Source: Natrialba swarupiae (lineage in GTDB: Archaea; Halobacteriota; Halobacteria; Halobacteriales; Natrialbaceae). Taken from it: a stretch of 64,000 bases of DNA. Location: positions 1 through 64,000 of the forward strand of contig NZ_VTAW01000018.1 of assembly GCF_008245225.1 (NCBI RefSeq), written 5' to 3'. Under the pieces are notes generated by a model, which was not told the origin of the DNA, did no database searches, and worked only from the letters and a program-made list of their open reading frames with translations. The position numbers and the translations under genes are program-made. This document shows positions 42,521 through 51,134 of the stretch, piece by piece; position 1 is the first letter of the stretch; the number at the start of each line of letters is the position of its first letter.

Positions 42521-42907
42521 ATGGACGAACTCTCACTCGGCGTTCCCGAACCGATCCTCGATCGATTGCCACCGGAGGACGAGACCGCCGCCGCGGACAT
42601 GCAGGAGGCGGTCGCAGGGTGGGAGCGACGACTCAACGAGGCGATCGACGACGCAGAAAACGACCGGAAGGCAGCCACCCAGGTGCTCGAGGCGATCGAC
42701 CGATTCGAGGAACGCTACCAGACGTACGACGAACTGGTACCAGAGCTACGCGCGTGGGGGCAGTCCCCGATCTACGCGCTGGCGTGGCGGACGCTGTACG
42801 CGGACGTCGTCGCTCAACTGTACGACCACGACGATCTCGGCGAACACCTCGAGCGAGAACGGAACGCGCGGCTGGTCCAAGACGGCATCAGACTACGTGA
42901 TCTGTAG
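42521..42907 (+). CDS. Uncharacterised acidic helical protein
   Basis: 128 residues, strongly acidic and predicted helical throughout (VAGWERRLNEAIDDAENDRK, VLEAIDRFEERYQTYDELVP). No signal, cysteine cluster or membrane segment. I do not recognise the family. ATG at 42521 (MDELSLGVPEPILDRLPPED) begins the acidic globular pattern, with a TATA-like GATATA shortly upstream. Confidence 0.65.
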   Translation: MDELSLGVPEPILDRLPPEDETAAADMQEAVAGWERRLNEAIDDAENDRKAATQVLEAIDRFEERYQTYDELVPELRAWGQSPIYALAWRTLYADVVAQLYDHDDLGEHLERERNARLVQDGIRLRDL

Positions 42908-43074
42908 TTCCCAACCGAGATAATCCGTCGTCGTCGACCGGGATCGAGGCCGTCGCGTACGTTCGTGGCCGCCTTCCTCCGTCGGTTCGAGACCGTGCCG
43001 GGCAATCGCTCGAGCGACTGGCCCCCTCCGAGTGAAGGCACCAACTGAAAACCCCTGGTCGGTGAAACCGGTCT

Positions 43075-43464
43075 ATGGCCTCGATCCCCGAGGAGGTTCA
43101 CGACCTGTTCGAGAAACGTACGTTCGCACACGTTGCGACGCTGACCGACGACCGCGATCCACACGTCACGCCGGTGTGGATCGACTACGACGCCGACGAC
43201 AACCGGTTGCTGTTCAACACCGAACGCCACCGCCGCAAGCTTCGCAACCTCGAGGCGAATCCCTCCGTCGGTCTCAGCATGATCGATCCGGTCGACCCAT
43301 ACCGCCACCTCACCGTCATCGGTGACATCGAGGAGATCACGACCGACGGCGCTCGAGAACATATCGACGAACTTTCCCGGCGCTATCTGGACCAGGACTA
43401 CCCGCAGCCGATCGAAAGCGAGCGCGTGATCGTTCGCATCCGTCCGAACGAAGTTATCGTCTGA
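43075..43464 (+). CDS. PPOX-class F420-dependent oxidoreductase
   Basis: 129-residue split beta-barrel flavin/F420-binding protein. Motifs: LFEKRTFAHVATLTDDRDPH, VTPVWIDYD, then LLFNTERHRRKLRNLEANPS and VGLSMIDPVDPYRHLTVIGD. The family reduces diverse substrates with coenzyme F420H2; the substrate here is unknown. It stands alone, with no clear operon partner. Confidence 0.88.
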   Translation: MASIPEEVHDLFEKRTFAHVATLTDDRDPHVTPVWIDYDADDNRLLFNTERHRRKLRNLEANPSVGLSMIDPVDPYRHLTVIGDIEEITTDGAREHIDELSRRYLDQDYPQPIESERVIVRIRPNEVIV

Positions 43465-43511
43465 ACACCGTCAGACGCACGTCAGCCACGTGTCGGAAAA
43501 GAATCCTGGGG

Positions 43512-43519
43512 CTTTTTAA
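43512..43519 (+). promoter_or_regulatory. TATA box of the HalOD1 gene
   Basis: CTTTTTAA lies 23-30 bases before the ATG at 43542, giving the spacing of a leaderless haloarchaeal gene. Confidence 0.5.
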
Positions 43520-43541
43520 CCCGGTCCGTTGGACGGCCGGT

Positions 43542-43802
43542 ATGGGGCCCGGGGAATCAACGAGCGTCAAGATCGCCAAGAAAGTCGCCGCACGCGACGG
43601 AACCAGTCCGAGTGACCTCCAGCCACCGTTGTACGCGGCGGTCGATACGGACGCACTGGACGCCCTGTTTCGTCCGTCGACGACACGCGAAACCGACCTC
43701 CGTCTCGAGTTCACCTACCGAGGATACACGATTTCGGTCACGCCACCTCAGGAAATCGAAATCGAACCGAGGTGTTCGTCCGCCGAACCATCGGTCGACT
43801 GA
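43542..43802 (+). CDS. HalOD1 output-domain protein
   Basis: 86 residues. The HalOD1 pattern is clear: VKIAKKVAARDGTSPSDLQP, LYAAVDTDALDALF and LRLEFTYRGYTISVTPPQEI. This small domain is attached to, or encoded near, haloarchaeal two-component systems and is presumed to be a signal output module. No kinase is adjacent here. Confidence 0.85.
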   Translation: MGPGESTSVKIAKKVAARDGTSPSDLQPPLYAAVDTDALDALFRPSTTRETDLRLEFTYRGYTISVTPPQEIEIEPRCSSAEPSVD

Positions 43803-43904
43803 GACGAATTGTTGTCTCACAGCACTGTCCTCGATCACGAGGGGTACTGAGGACAAATCTCACACTGGCAGGTTGCCACGGATCCATCGTCAGCAGATAG
43901 AAAT

Positions 43905-43924
43905 GGCCGGCGCAGATTACGAAC
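43905..43924 (-). repeat. Partial copy of the tRNA-Pro 3' end (possible att scar)
   Basis: GGCCGGCGCAGATTACGAAC repeats the last ~20 bases of the adjacent tRNA gene (GGCCGGCGCAGATTCGAAC at 44044) with one inserted A. Direct repeats of a tRNA 3' end are the usual trace of integrase-mediated insertion. Only about 120 bp lie between the copies. Confidence 0.5.
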
Positions 43925-43990
43925 CACGTCTAGACGTGCTCGCTTCGCTGTGCGCGACTGCTCTACTTCGAATCTGCTTGGTTCCATTTG

Positions 43991-44041
43991 CCCGCATCGC
44001 AAACTCGCCGCTTCGCTCCCCGTTTTGCGATGCGGGAAAAG
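43991..44041 (-). terminator. T run and hairpin downstream of tRNA-Pro
   Basis: Reading in the tRNA direction, CTTTTC follows the tRNA within a few bases, then a hairpin pairs CCCGCATCGCAAA (43991-44003) with TTTGCGATGCGGG (44024-44036), a perfect 13-bp stem. The T run alone may end transcription; the hairpin could also belong to the scar of an integrated element. Confidence 0.5.
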
Positions 44042-44114
44042 TGGGCCGGCGCAGATTCGAACTGCGGTTACGGCCACCCGAAGGCCGAAGGATACCAAGC
44101 TACCCCACCGGCCC
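44042..44114 (-). tRNA. tRNA-Pro (anticodon CGG)
   Basis: 73-nt cloverleaf read by eye on the minus strand. The acceptor GGGCCGG pairs with CCGGCCC plus discriminator A, and the T arm is CGCAG-TTCGAAT-CTGCG. The anticodon arm CGGCC-TTCGGGT-GGCCG places CGG at positions 34-36, the proline anticodon for CCG codons. The CCA end is not encoded. Confidence 0.9.
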
Positions 44115-44236
44115 GCATTTCGAAAGTGATCATCCGAGCGTTTAACGGTTCCGAAACCGTTCATCCGCTGAGAAAAAAGGACCAAAATACGCCCGACGTG
44201 ACCCGGTCGGTTCGCCGTTAGCAACCGGGGAATCGG

Positions 44237-44833
44237 CTACCAGCGCTCGTAGCCGTTCGTATCCAGAAAGTGATGAGCGATCGTGATCGCTTGATCGGCG
44301 TGTACCAGCTCCGGACCGAGTCGAAGCCGCCGGTCGGCGGCGGCCTCGAGCGTCCGGCGCTCGTCGTCGGTGAAATCCCGGTGATCCGAGAGGACGAACG
44401 TCGGATCCGCGAGGTCGCCGGCGTCGACTACTGGATCGCCGTCCTCGTGTAGTTCGATGATCGGCCCGTCCTCACCGACGAACTCGAGCGTCTCTTCGAA
44501 TCCGCGGCGGTAGAGTTCGACGCCAGGGCTCGGTTCGGCGGGGAGCGCACCGATCGCCTCGTCCCGATGCTCGAGTGCGTTCCGGACGAGTGCGGCGGTA
44601 CTCCGTTCGTCCGGATTGAGACGACGAAGCTCGCGACCGTCGAACGAGATCGTGAGTTCGTCCTGGGCCACGAGGTGGACGCGGACGTCCGAACGGATGC
44701 CGTGGGAGGTGACGAACGAGGCGGTGATCGATCGGCAAAGCGCGTCGAGGCGGCCGGCGCCGCCGGCGAGGTCGTCGAGCGAGAAATCGGGATCGGTGGG
44801 AACCTCGTGGCCGACGAGTACGAACTGGCGCAT
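44237..44833 (-). CDS. trmY: tRNA pseudouridine(54) N1-methyltransferase TrmY
   Basis: SPOUT-class methyltransferase that converts pseudouridine 54 of archaeal tRNAs to N1-methylpseudouridine with S-adenosylmethionine. 198 residues starting RQFVLVGHEVPTDPDFSLDD, a family hallmark. The C-terminal knot region has FVLSDHRDFTDDERR, which with the GEDG segment forms the cofactor site. The ATG directly before RQFVLVGHE is chosen over longer readings. The gene lies next to a tRNA gene, though functional coupling is not implied. Confidence 0.93.
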   Translation of the reverse strand: MRQFVLVGHEVPTDPDFSLDDLAGGAGRLDALCRSITASFVTSHGIRSDVRVHLVAQDELTISFDGRELRRLNPDERSTAALVRNALEHRDEAIGALPAEPSPGVELYRRGFEETLEFVGEDGPIIELHEDGDPVVDAGDLADPTFVLSDHRDFTDDERRTLEAAADRRLRLGPELVHADQAITIAHHFLDTNGYERW

Positions 44834-44916
44834 ACTCGAACTACGGACGGCTGAGGGATAGCCGCCACGATTCCGTGCGGTACGCTCGGCCGGGAGACGG
44901 TCTGGCACGATTTCGG

Positions 44917-45483
44917 CTACTCGTCTCGAGACGGAACACGTCTGCCGCGTTCGAACAGTACACGTACGTACCCCAGTCCGGGTGCTCCGTCACGGTACCA
45001 GACGACCGCCGCGAGGACGAACAGTCCGAACTGGAACAGTTCGTAGGGCCCCATCGCATAGTAGGTAAGAATCGCGTCCAGCACTCCGTCGACGGGATCT
45101 TCCGGCGGCTGTTCGACCAGCGGCCAGAGGAGGAACTCGGTTCCGGAGAGGTCGCCAGTGAGCACCGAGGGTGGGACGTCGGCCAGGAGATGAGAGAGGT
45201 GACCGACGACGAACGCGACGCCGACGTCACGAGCGTCGAAGCGGATCGCCAGGGCGTAGACGGCCGGAACCAACACCGCGGCGAACAGAAGCGAGTGACC
45301 AAGCGTGCGACCGCCCGGGAGGATGTCGAACGTCCACGCGAGCGGTTTGTCGATCAGGTCGGGGAGCTGTGAGCCGATCGCGAGTGCGATCGCCGGAAGC
45401 GAAAGCGGCGGACGATCGTACTGGTAGTGAGTGTAGGCAGTATACAGGAGGTAGGCGACGGCGAGGTGTCCCCAGGGCCACAT
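44917..45483 (-). CDS. YdjM-like membrane-bound metal-dependent hydrolase family protein
   Basis: 188 residues with four or five hydrophobic segments and conserved His/Asp: WPWGHLAVAYLLYTAYTHYQ, LAIGSQLPDLIDKPLAW, GGRTLGHSLLF and FVVGHLSHLLADVPPS. This is the DUF457/YdjM pattern of predicted membrane hydrolases. The substrate is unknown. ATG at 45483 precedes the first motif directly. Confidence 0.82.
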   Translation of the reverse strand: MWPWGHLAVAYLLYTAYTHYQYDRPPLSLPAIALAIGSQLPDLIDKPLAWTFDILPGGRTLGHSLLFAAVLVPAVYALAIRFDARDVGVAFVVGHLSHLLADVPPSVLTGDLSGTEFLLWPLVEQPPEDPVDGVLDAILTYYAMGPYELFQFGLFVLAAVVWYRDGAPGLGYVRVLFERGRRVPSRDE

Positions 45484-45529
45484 CGCTCTCCGATTCCGTG
45501 TGCAAGCGCATAAACGGATCGCCCTGTTT

Positions 45530-45592
45530 CGGTGCCAGCGGATCCTCACAGCCCGCCAGTCGGTGCCGGCGGATCCTCGCAACCCGCCAGAG
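45530..45592. repeat. Two-copy 31-bp tandem duplication
   Basis: The unit TCGGTGCCAGCGGATCCTCA and its continuation ACAGCCCGCCAG is followed at once by a second copy with three substitutions. It lies in the short intergenic region between two divergent genes. Confidence 0.65.
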
Positions 45593-45668
45593 TGCTCGAT
45601 ACCGGAATAGAGATGGGATGGCACAGGCAGGGTCAACCGTTACCCCTCCCCCAGCCGGGTGTGGTGAT

Positions 45669-45851
45669 ATGGCGAAATCACAGCAGTCACAGACCGACCG
45701 ACAGGGACGTCAGCTACTCTCGATTCTGGAGGGGCGGACCTGCCCGGCCTGTCCAGACGGCGAACTCGAGCGAGCGACGTACAAGGACAACCGAGCCGTC
45801 GTCTGTGACAGTTGCGGCACGCCGCAGGCACAGGTCTGGACCTCCTCGTGA
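45669..45851 (+). CDS. Small zinc-finger protein (HVO_A0556-like)
   Basis: 60 residues with two CxxC pairs: RTCPACPDGELERATYKDNR and VVCDSCGTPQAQVW. The pattern matches a haloarchaeal zinc-finger family that I recall as HVO_A0556-like. A single zinc ion would be bound. Function unknown. Confidence 0.7.
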   Translation: MAKSQQSQTDRQGRQLLSILEGRTCPACPDGELERATYKDNRAVVCDSCGTPQAQVWTSS

Positions 45852-45914
45852 CCGGTTCCTGCGGGTCGCTATCCGATCCGTCGGCTGCCGAATCGAGGCT
45901 CGCCGGAGCGATCG

Positions 45915-46030
45915 TCAACCCAACTGCGCGTCGGTGATCCGCAATCGGCCTCGAGACCCGTCCCACTGGCGCTCGTACTCGAGGTCGATCCGTCGGTCCA
46001 TGTGCGGGCCGTCGACCACCAGGGTCTCAG
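45915..46030 (-). pseudogene. Duplicated 3' end of dph6
   Basis: About 112 bp repeat the last ~35 codons and stop of the dph6 gene that lies 100 bp upstream on the same strand, ending RLRITDAQLG and TGA. Compared codon by codon, I count 11 synonymous and 2 amino-acid-changing differences, the pattern of a gene once under selection rather than a fresh copy decaying freely. No start or upstream part is present. Confidence 0.75.
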
Positions 46031-46132
46031 AACCACCTTTTTTCCGCTCGGGTCGACTTCGTCGACCGCTCGCGCAAAAAATCTGGACCAAAAAAGCCGC
46101 TCGTTCGCTTCGCTCACTCACGGTCGAACCAA

Positions 46133-46858
46133 TCACTCCAGTTGCGCGTCAGTGATCCGCAACCGACCCCGGGACCCGTCCCACTCACGCTCGTACTCGA
46201 GGTCGATCCGCCGGTCCATGTGCGGCCCGTCGACCACCAATGTCTCGAACTCGCCGCCCTCTCCCAGAATGTGAACGCCGTACTCGTCGTGTAGTTCCTC
46301 GAGTTCGGCGAGCGTCTCGCAGTCGAGTGTTCGTCCGAGCCAGGAATCGTCTAACCCGTAGGCGGCGACCTGGACGATCAGGATCTCGAAGCCAGCCTCG
46401 AGCATCGAGTCGGCGAGTTCTCGTGGATCTTCCTGCCACAGCGGCGCGAACAGCTCACACCCCAGACGCTCGCACATGGCTTCGATCCGGTTGGTCTGGT
46501 ACTCGCTCTCGACGGCACCGGCCGTCACGCCCGCGATCCCACCCTCGAGGTCTCGGTCGAGCGTCTCGAGGGCGGCTTCGAGCGGCTCGAGTTCGTCGTC
46601 GCCCTGCTCGCTCGAGTCGTCGGCCAGCCCCGCCTCGAGGTCGCCCGGATCGACGTCGACGAGTTCGATACCGACGCTCTCGGCGGCGAGTTCGGCGAGT
46701 TCCGTCGCGGGAACGTGGTACATGTACGAGTCGTCGCTCGGGTGGACGGTGACCAATCGCCGAACGTCGAGGCCGTCCTCGAGAGCGCGGTACAACGCCC
46801 ACGAGGAGTCCTTCCCGCCCGAAAAGAGGCTCACCCAGGCCCCGTCTGCGTCGCTCAT
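46133..46858 (-). CDS. dph6: Diphthine-ammonia ligase
   Basis: Last step of diphthamide synthesis on elongation factor 2: ATP-dependent amidation. 241 residues with the N-type ATP pyrophosphatase loop SLFSGGKDSSWALYRALE at the start, then EYQTNRIEAMCERLGCELFA and PLWQEDPRELADSMLEAGFE, and the C-terminal HILGEGGEFETLVVDGPHMD. The normal family length is slightly shorter; an acidic insertion (DSSEQGDDELEPLEAALETL) explains the difference. A partial copy of its 3' end lies downstream. Confidence 0.93.
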   Translation of the reverse strand: MSDADGAWVSLFSGGKDSSWALYRALEDGLDVRRLVTVHPSDDSYMYHVPATELAELAAESVGIELVDVDPGDLEAGLADDSSEQGDDELEPLEAALETLDRDLEGGIAGVTAGAVESEYQTNRIEAMCERLGCELFAPLWQEDPRELADSMLEAGFEILIVQVAAYGLDDSWLGRTLDCETLAELEELHDEYGVHILGEGGEFETLVVDGPHMDRRIDLEYEREWDGSRGRLRITDAQLE

Positions 46859-46983
46859 GGTTGTGCGTGCATCTACGGGGGTAAATGGGTGACGAGTTAC
46901 GCGTCCGACTGAAACGTTCGCCCGACTCGCTGGTGAACGCGAACCCGTCCGGTACGTACCGACGGATCGGTACCCGACCGTCT

Positions 46984-47066
46984 CGTACGGGTTTCTGTCC
47001 CGATCTCCGGGTACACCCGCCCCACGGTCGCAGTGCGTCGGCACTGACGGACAGGAAACCGTATCA
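46984..47066. repeat. Stop-codon-anchored inverted repeat, copy 10 (class B)
   Basis: The left end is CGTACGGGTTTCTGTCCCG and the right end TGACGGACAGGAAACCGTATCA; the trimmed terminus CGGACAGGAAACCGTATCA contains the TCA stop of the DUF373 gene (minus strand). The inner part (CGATCTCCGGG) is shared with copies 9 and 12. Confidence 0.8.
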
Positions 47067-48377
47067 CTCGCCCTCGTCGGACTCCGGTTCGGCGCTCGAG
47101 TCGCCACCGACGCCGGTGGCAGCCGTCGAACCCGATCGTGAGTTCGTCCGGTCGTCGACGATTTCGACGCCCGTCTCGTCGTTTCCGGCGCCCGTCGACC
47201 CCGTCGGTGGCGGTCCGCCGTCCGTCAGGCCGGACGTGGCGCTGGCTCCGTCGTCGAGTTCCGTTTCGTCTCGGCCACCGAGCGACGCTGCCAGTCGAGC
47301 ACCGACGAGACTGACCGCGATCGCGGCGACGACGTACACCGCCAGCCGCTCGCTCGCGGTGACGAAGACGGTTTCGACCGGAAGGATTCCGTGGCTGGCG
47401 ATCTCGACCGGATCGATGAGCCCCTGTTGCTCGAGGAAGTACGCCGAGAAGCCACGGATCACGAGCCCGACCGAGAGCACGACGAACGGCAGGTTGAGAT
47501 AGGAACGCCGGATCGGTTCCTCGCCGATCAGCTCGTCGAGGACTCGACCGGCACTCGCGGTGAGCGCGGCGACCGCAAGCCACGGGATGCTATCGTACGT
47601 AAACTGCATCGTCGGAATCACGATACCTGACTGATCCTCGAGATTCGAGACACCGAGCCCTCCTGCGAAGAGGCCAACGAGAGTCAGTCCGGCGGCGGCG
47701 ACGTAGGTGACGACCGACACCTGGCCGGAGTACAGCGACTCCCGGACCTGGTGGGCGGCGCCGGTGATGATCTCGTCGATGCTAAAGCCCTTGTAGAGCA
47801 AGAAGAGGCCGATGACGCTGGTGATTGCGGCGGCACCTTCCGCGGGTCCGACGACGGTCGCGAGCATCGGGAACACGAGAAGCGTCAGGCCGATCGGGAC
47901 GAGTACGGTCTGGCGAAGTTCTTCGTCCGCGAGAAACTGCTTGAGCAGGTAGTACGTCGACTCGATGTCCCGGGCCTGCCGAACGACGACCCGGTCGACC
48001 GAGTCGACCTGGACCCGACTCTCGACGACCGGGACGAGCCGCTCGTCCTCTGCGCTGTCGATGACGACGACCGCGGACTCCGGCTCGTACTCGGCGATGA
48101 GTTCGTCGAGTTGGCGAGCGACTGCTCTGTCTGCCGAGACCATCGACTCTCGGTCCCCCGAGACGACCGCCACGACCGCCTCCTCGTTCTCGTCGCGGAG
48201 ATTCTGGGCGACGCGAAGCGTCTCGAGCAGGGAGTTGACCCCCGAATCCTCCGGATCCGCGAGGCCGATGTCGGTCACGAGCGCGCGGACTGCCTCCCAG
48301 CCGACGATCGGCGAGCGGAGACCGGCTTTCCGGCCGACGTCGTCGGTCCGGTCGAGACAGACGACCAGCGTTGTCAC
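47064..48377 (-). CDS. DUF373-family membrane protein
   Basis: 437 residues. A cytosolic N-terminal domain (TTLVVCLDRTDDVGRKAG, AVVAVVSGDRESMVSADRAV) is followed by six or seven membrane helices (VPIGLTLLVFPMLATVVG onward) and an acidic Ser/Thr/Gly-rich tail. This is the archaeal DUF373 layout; function unknown. The GTG at 48377 begins the conserved N-terminus; the long upstream frame covers intergenic DNA and a repeat element. Confidence 0.88.
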   Translation of the reverse strand: MTTLVVCLDRTDDVGRKAGLRSPIVGWEAVRALVTDIGLADPEDSGVNSLLETLRVAQNLRDENEEAVVAVVSGDRESMVSADRAVARQLDELIAEYEPESAVVVIDSAEDERLVPVVESRVQVDSVDRVVVRQARDIESTYYLLKQFLADEELRQTVLVPIGLTLLVFPMLATVVGPAEGAAAITSVIGLFLLYKGFSIDEIITGAAHQVRESLYSGQVSVVTYVAAAGLTLVGLFAGGLGVSNLEDQSGIVIPTMQFTYDSIPWLAVAALTASAGRVLDELIGEEPIRRSYLNLPFVVLSVGLVIRGFSAYFLEQQGLIDPVEIASHGILPVETVFVTASERLAVYVVAAIAVSLVGARLAASLGGRDETELDDGASATSGLTDGGPPPTGSTGAGNDETGVEIVDDRTNSRSGSTAATGVGGDSSAEPESDEGE

Positions 48378-48445
48378 GGTACCTGTTCCTTTCTGTGTGA
48401 CGATAAAACCACGTACTCGTTCGCCAAGCTCGTCGAGCGACCACC

Positions 48446-48525
48446 CCAAACCGCCCCGGCAACGGCGGTTTCGTTCACGTACCGGTTCTCTCGATTTCCA
48501 GAACTGACGACAGCAAACCGTCTCA
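48446..48525. repeat. Stop-codon-anchored inverted repeat, copy 11 (diverged)
   Basis: The right terminus GACGACAGCAAACCGTCTCA ends with the TCA stop of sppA (minus strand). To its left AAACCGCC and GGCGGTTT form a perfect 8-bp stem. The left terminus is not recognisable. Confidence 0.55.
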
Positions 48526-49518
48526 GGATCGCAGCCGAAACTCCCTCGGCTCGGCCAGTCCGGCGATGCCGGCCCCGAAGGCGTAGGCGACCGATCGAGC
48601 GCCGGCACCCATACGAGCGACCAGCGGCCGCTCGGGTTCGAACTCTTCGACGGTCACCTCGTCCGTCTCGAGGCGCTCTGCGAGCACCGCCTCGACGTCC
48701 CGTCGGGTGCCGAGTTCGTCAACCAGGTCCAGTTCGTGAGCCGACTCGCCGAGGTAGATTCGGGCCTCGGTGTCGCGGACGAACTCCGGCTCGAGATCCC
48801 GGCCGTCGCTGACGCGCTCGACGAACGTCTCGTAGTAGTCGTCGATCACCCCCTGCAGGTACTCGCGTTCGTCGTCGTCCATCTCCTTCAGCGGCGTTCC
48901 GGCGTCTTTGTACTCGCCGGCCGCCAGCCGTTCATACGAGAGACCGACCTTCTCGGCGAGTTCGCTCGCGTTCACCCGCGAGCCGATGACGCCGATCGAG
49001 CCGACGATCGACCCTTCGCGGGCCCAGAGTTCGTCACAGCCGCTTGCGATCCAGTAGCCCCCGCTCGCACAGACGTCCGTCGCGTAGGCGATCGTCGGCC
49101 CCTCGAAACGCTCGGCCGCGAGCCTGATGTCGTCGCTCGGGACGACCTCCCCACCAGGCGTGTTCAGCTTCACCAGCAGAGCCTGTACGTTGTCGTCGTC
49201 GTTCGCCCGATCGATCTGTTCGACGATGTCGTCCGCCGGCGTCGCTCGTGGGCTCGAGGGAAGCGCTCCACCCCCACCGTCACGCGTAATCGGCCCCTCG
49301 ACTGCGACCTCGGCGACGTCGTAGCCGGGAAACAGCGAGCCCGCGACGCTTCCGGCGATCTTGACGCCAACGAGTAACACGCCGAGTGTGAGGACGACGC
49401 CGAGTAGCTCCGCCACCGTCTCCGGATAGACGACGAACAGTCCGACGCCGAGGGCGGCAAACAGCACCGTTCCTGACAGCACGATCGCGAGCCGACCGAC
49501 TCCAGCCTTACTGACCAT
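48523..49518 (-). CDS. sppA: Signal peptide peptidase SppA (S49 family)
   Basis: Membrane serine protease that degrades cleaved signal peptides. 331 residues: two N-terminal hydrophobic segments (LAIVLSGTVLFAALGVGLFV, VAELLGVVLTLGVLLVGVKI), then the S49 domain. CASGGYWIASGCDEL carries the nucleophilic Ser and ERLAAGEYKDAGTPLKEMDD the general-base Lys; VGSIGVIGSRVNASELAEKV matches the family core. The stop lies in a repeat terminus. Confidence 0.93.
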   Translation of the reverse strand: MVSKAGVGRLAIVLSGTVLFAALGVGLFVVYPETVAELLGVVLTLGVLLVGVKIAGSVAGSLFPGYDVAEVAVEGPITRDGGGGALPSSPRATPADDIVEQIDRANDDDNVQALLVKLNTPGGEVVPSDDIRLAAERFEGPTIAYATDVCASGGYWIASGCDELWAREGSIVGSIGVIGSRVNASELAEKVGLSYERLAAGEYKDAGTPLKEMDDDEREYLQGVIDDYYETFVERVSDGRDLEPEFVRDTEARIYLGESAHELDLVDELGTRRDVEAVLAERLETDEVTVEEFEPERPLVARMGAGARSVAYAFGAGIAGLAEPREFRLRS

Positions 49519-49655
49519 CGATCACACCTCGAGTCATATCACCGTCTGCGTGTGCTGACCTGTTAAAAGAGTCGTCTGCCGCATCCACCGACGGCATCGC
49601 TCGGTGTCGAACCGTCGAAAATCGAACGGAAGACGAATCGAAGCGACGACCGCGG

Positions 49656-50537
49656 TTACAGGAGCCCGGTCTTCTGGAGCTTCATCAGGTCCTCGGTATC
49701 GAGGGTCTCGCCTTCCTTGAACTTCTGATAGATCTCCTCGGCTTCCTCTTTGGCCTCCTCTTTTTTCTTGTCGCGTTCGGACTTGCGCTCCTTTTCTTCT
49801 TTCTTGTCCAGTTCGCGCAGACGCTTCTGGACGCGCACGAAGTCCTCGTGGTGCTGGTCGGCGGCCTCCTGGGCCTCGACGAACGAGTCGTGCATGTCGT
49901 CGGCGTCGTCACGGATATCGTCGGCCTCGCGGTAGGCCTCGATCATCTGGTTGTGGTGTTCCTGGGCCTTGTCCGCGAGTTCAGTGACCTTCTGGTGGTG
50001 TTTGGAGGCCTCGGAGCGAACCTCCTCGGCTTCCTCGACGAGCCCTTCGAGGTCCTCGTTCTGGTCGAGTTTCTGCTTTCGCTCCTCGTACTCCTCGCGT
50101 TTGGACTCGATCTTCTCGATGAGCTCCTTTTCTTCCTCACTCGAGAGGACCTCCGTCTGCTGTTTGAACTCGAGTTGCTCGATCTCGTCCTCGAGCTGTT
50201 CGAGATCCTTGCCCTCGTCGAGTTCCATGTCGGATTTGAGCTTCTCGACCTTGTCGAACAGCTCGTTGGCCTCCGCGTTGAGTTCGTTACGTTTGTCCTT
50301 GTGTTCTTGGACCTGCTCGTTTAACTCGTCACGCTGTTCGCGGTGTTCCTGGGCCTCGTCGACCTTCTCGCGTGTCTTCGCGTTGAGGTCGTCGCGTTTC
50401 GAGGCTCGCTCGGAGGCCATCTGGTTGAGATCGTTTCGCCGATCTCGCAGTTGGCCCGCCATCTTGATGAGCTGTCCTTTCGATTTGTTTTCAAGGTCGT
50501 CTTCCGTCAGTTCGATGTTTTTCGATTCGTCTACCAT
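49656..50537 (-). CDS. Long coiled-coil protein (DUF7121-like)
   Basis: 293 residues, almost wholly helical and rich in Glu, Lys, Asp and Gln (KRDDLNAKTREKVDEAQEHR, ELNEQVQEHKDKRNELNAEA, KHHQKVTELADKAQEHHNQM). The C-terminal ~30 residues, YQKFKEGETLDTEDLMKLQK, are a conserved short helical end seen in archaeal coiled-coil proteins of this type. No enzymatic motif. The Lys-rich composition stands out in a proteome otherwise low in lysine. Role unknown, possibly structural. Confidence 0.85.
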   Translation of the reverse strand: MVDESKNIELTEDDLENKSKGQLIKMAGQLRDRRNDLNQMASERASKRDDLNAKTREKVDEAQEHREQRDELNEQVQEHKDKRNELNAEANELFDKVEKLKSDMELDEGKDLEQLEDEIEQLEFKQQTEVLSSEEEKELIEKIESKREEYEERKQKLDQNEDLEGLVEEAEEVRSEASKHHQKVTELADKAQEHHNQMIEAYREADDIRDDADDMHDSFVEAQEAADQHHEDFVRVQKRLRELDKKEEKERKSERDKKKEEAKEEAEEIYQKFKEGETLDTEDLMKLQKTGLL

Positions 50538-51134
50538 GTGTTATTCAAACCTCTGTGCCATACCCGCACCGGAGTGGTCGGACCGACCACCGACGCATTT
50601 GTCGCTGGTGACGTACGTCGGTATCGGCCGAAGAGAGCGACCGCTCGGAATCTGCGAAATCTCGGTGAGTAAGATTTCCTGTCATCGATCGTCGAGCGAT
50701 ACGCGCCCCGGTGGCGTTCTGGTACCCATGGATACTGTCGCCTGTAATTTAAAAGTACCGATCGAAAAAACCGTGAAAACCGTTAGCAGACGCCCCGTCG
50801 TCCGTGTTGGACAGTAACATGCCGACCCACACGACATATAAACGGGTGGGCGAATTCGACTCAGAGGGATTATCGTCGCCAACCGATCGTTTCGCCGTTT
50901 GTCTGTCGAGTCGCCAACCGACCGTTTCGCCGCTTGTCTGTCGACACCGTGTCTCGACCGACGGGCGGGTAATCGATGGACGTCTACGATAATCCCTATC
51001 AGTTTCTCCACTCGAGGCGACGACCGACCGACGCCGTCGCCGCGTCGCACCTCGTGTGATTGGGAGTGGCGTGGCTATTTCCCGGCGTGACGCAGACGGA
51101 TCGCCGCCCCGTACTGCGGGGTCGCGATCTGTCT
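50538..51134. other. Gene-free stretch upstream of the coiled-coil gene
   Basis: About 600 bp in which I see no supportable gene. It contains an AT-rich patch (CTGTAATTTAAAAGTACC near 50747) that could be a distant promoter for the coiled-coil gene, a TATA-like CATATAAA on the plus strand near 50836, and a two-copy 35-bp duplication. Confidence 0.45.
50876..50945. repeat. Two-copy 35-bp tandem duplication
   Basis: The unit starting TCGCCAACCGATCGTTTCGC occurs at 50876-50910 and again at 50911-50945 with three substitutions. It lies in non-coding DNA. Confidence 0.7.

Noticed and set aside
50729-50818. 29-codon frame starting ATGGATACTGTC
   Set aside because: No ribosome-binding site, promoter spacing or family pattern. 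It lies in the AT-rich patch and is probably chance.
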